Assembly (NCBI GenBank): GCA_963843745.1
Contig: CAWJLP010000004.1
Location: 62,001 to 126,000, forward strand
Origin: Trebonia sp963843745
Lineage (GTDB): Bacteria > Actinomycetota > Actinomycetes > Streptosporangiales > Streptosporangiaceae
Direction of reading: 5' to 3'
DNA: 64,000 nucleotides
The position numbers were made by a program, and so were the translations under genes. How positions within the stretch are numbered: position 1 is the stretch's first letter; every line of letters begins with the position of its first letter. The notes below the pieces were generated by a model that saw only the letters and a list, made by a program, of their open reading frames with translations, did no database searches and was not told the origin of the DNA. Positions 63,773-64,000 of the stretch are shown here, in pieces.

Positions 63773-64000
63773 TCGTCGCCACCACGCGCGCGGAGCTCAA
63801 AGCGGCCCGCGACAAAGTACCCGGTCCCGTGGTCCTCGTGCCCACGATGGGCGCGCTGCACGACGGGCACCGCGCCCTGCTGCGGCGGGCGCGCGAGATC
63901 GCGGGCCCCGCGGGGACGGTCGCGGTGTCGATCTTCGTCAACCCGCTCCAGTTCGGGCCGGATGAGGACCTCGACAGGTACCCGCGGGCGTTGCGCGAAG
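63769..64000 (+). CDS. panC: Pantothenate synthetase, partial
   Basis: The first 77 residues are visible before the window ends: VVLVPTMGALHDGHRALLRR (HIGH-type motif) and IFVNPLQFGPDEDLDRYPR. It condenses pantoate with beta-alanine. ATG at 63769 overlaps the DUF2520 stop, so the two are probably coupled. Confidence 0.95.
   Translation, partial: MIVATTRAELKAARDKVPGPVVLVPTMGALHDGHRALLRRAREIAGPAGTVAVSIFVNPLQFGPDEDLDRYPRALRE

Overview
The window is very GC-rich with short operons, many GTG starts and frequent 4-bp ATGA/GTGA gene overlaps. It carries a WblA/WhiB4 regulator, a DUF1707 protein, DUF3180 and an F420-associated zinc metalloprotease, and gene orders typical of Actinomycetia: SRP RNA-dnaX-YbaB-recR-ask-asd; PBP-wblA-two ArsA-like ATPases-RidA-Nudix-MBL-crp; ppa-dacB-metalloprotease-tilS-hpt-ftsH-folE; and folP-folK-DUF3180-DUF2520-panC. 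It is an actinomycete chromosome, more likely a Streptosporangiales-like soil lineage than Streptomyces. Genus-level assignment is not possible from the sequence alone.

Layout. 0-4.4 kb: a methyltransferase and a two-gene metal-transport operon (PRC/MgtE-N/CBS sensor plus an NRAMP-like permease). 4.4-10.9 kb: tRNA-Ser, SRP RNA, dnaX, a YbaB-like protein, recR, and the aspartate kinase/semialdehyde dehydrogenase pair. 11-14.7 kb: an electron-transfer operon made of a haem-b membrane protein with a long (TGPMPRA)n tail and a NuoF-like flavoprotein fused to a ferredoxin. 14.7-26.8 kb: a UDP-sugar dehydrogenase, small membrane proteins, a DUF1707 protein, an alkylsulfatase-like enzyme, a nonapeptide-repeat protein with an RDD partner, a RidA, and a SnoaL-like protein behind a promoter with paired palindromes.

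26.9-36.25 kb is an accessory region accreted at tRNA-Pro(CGG). It holds two degraded tyrosine integrases, a 58-bp duplicate of the tRNA-Pro 3' half that brackets a 4.3-kb element, arm-type GCTGTAC repeats at both ends of that element, a 19-bp direct repeat bracketing a second element, two IS1380-type remnants flanking an epoxide-hydrolase/MarR cassette, a LuxR gene with an internal deletion, and a chimeric gene ending in a broken Nudix domain. 36.3-64 kb returns to conserved core: cell-wall enzymes, WblA, ArsA-like ATPases, Crp, pyrophosphatase, tRNA and purine salvage enzymes, FtsH, folate synthesis (no folB seen), and the start of panC.

At least five genes (11.2, 17.0, 27.3, 34.8 and 58.8 kb) are broken only by one- or two-base losses in short G, C, A or GC runs. 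In each case restoring the lost bases gives a sensible protein. This looks like residual assembly error at least as much as gene decay, and matters for anyone reusing the annotation.
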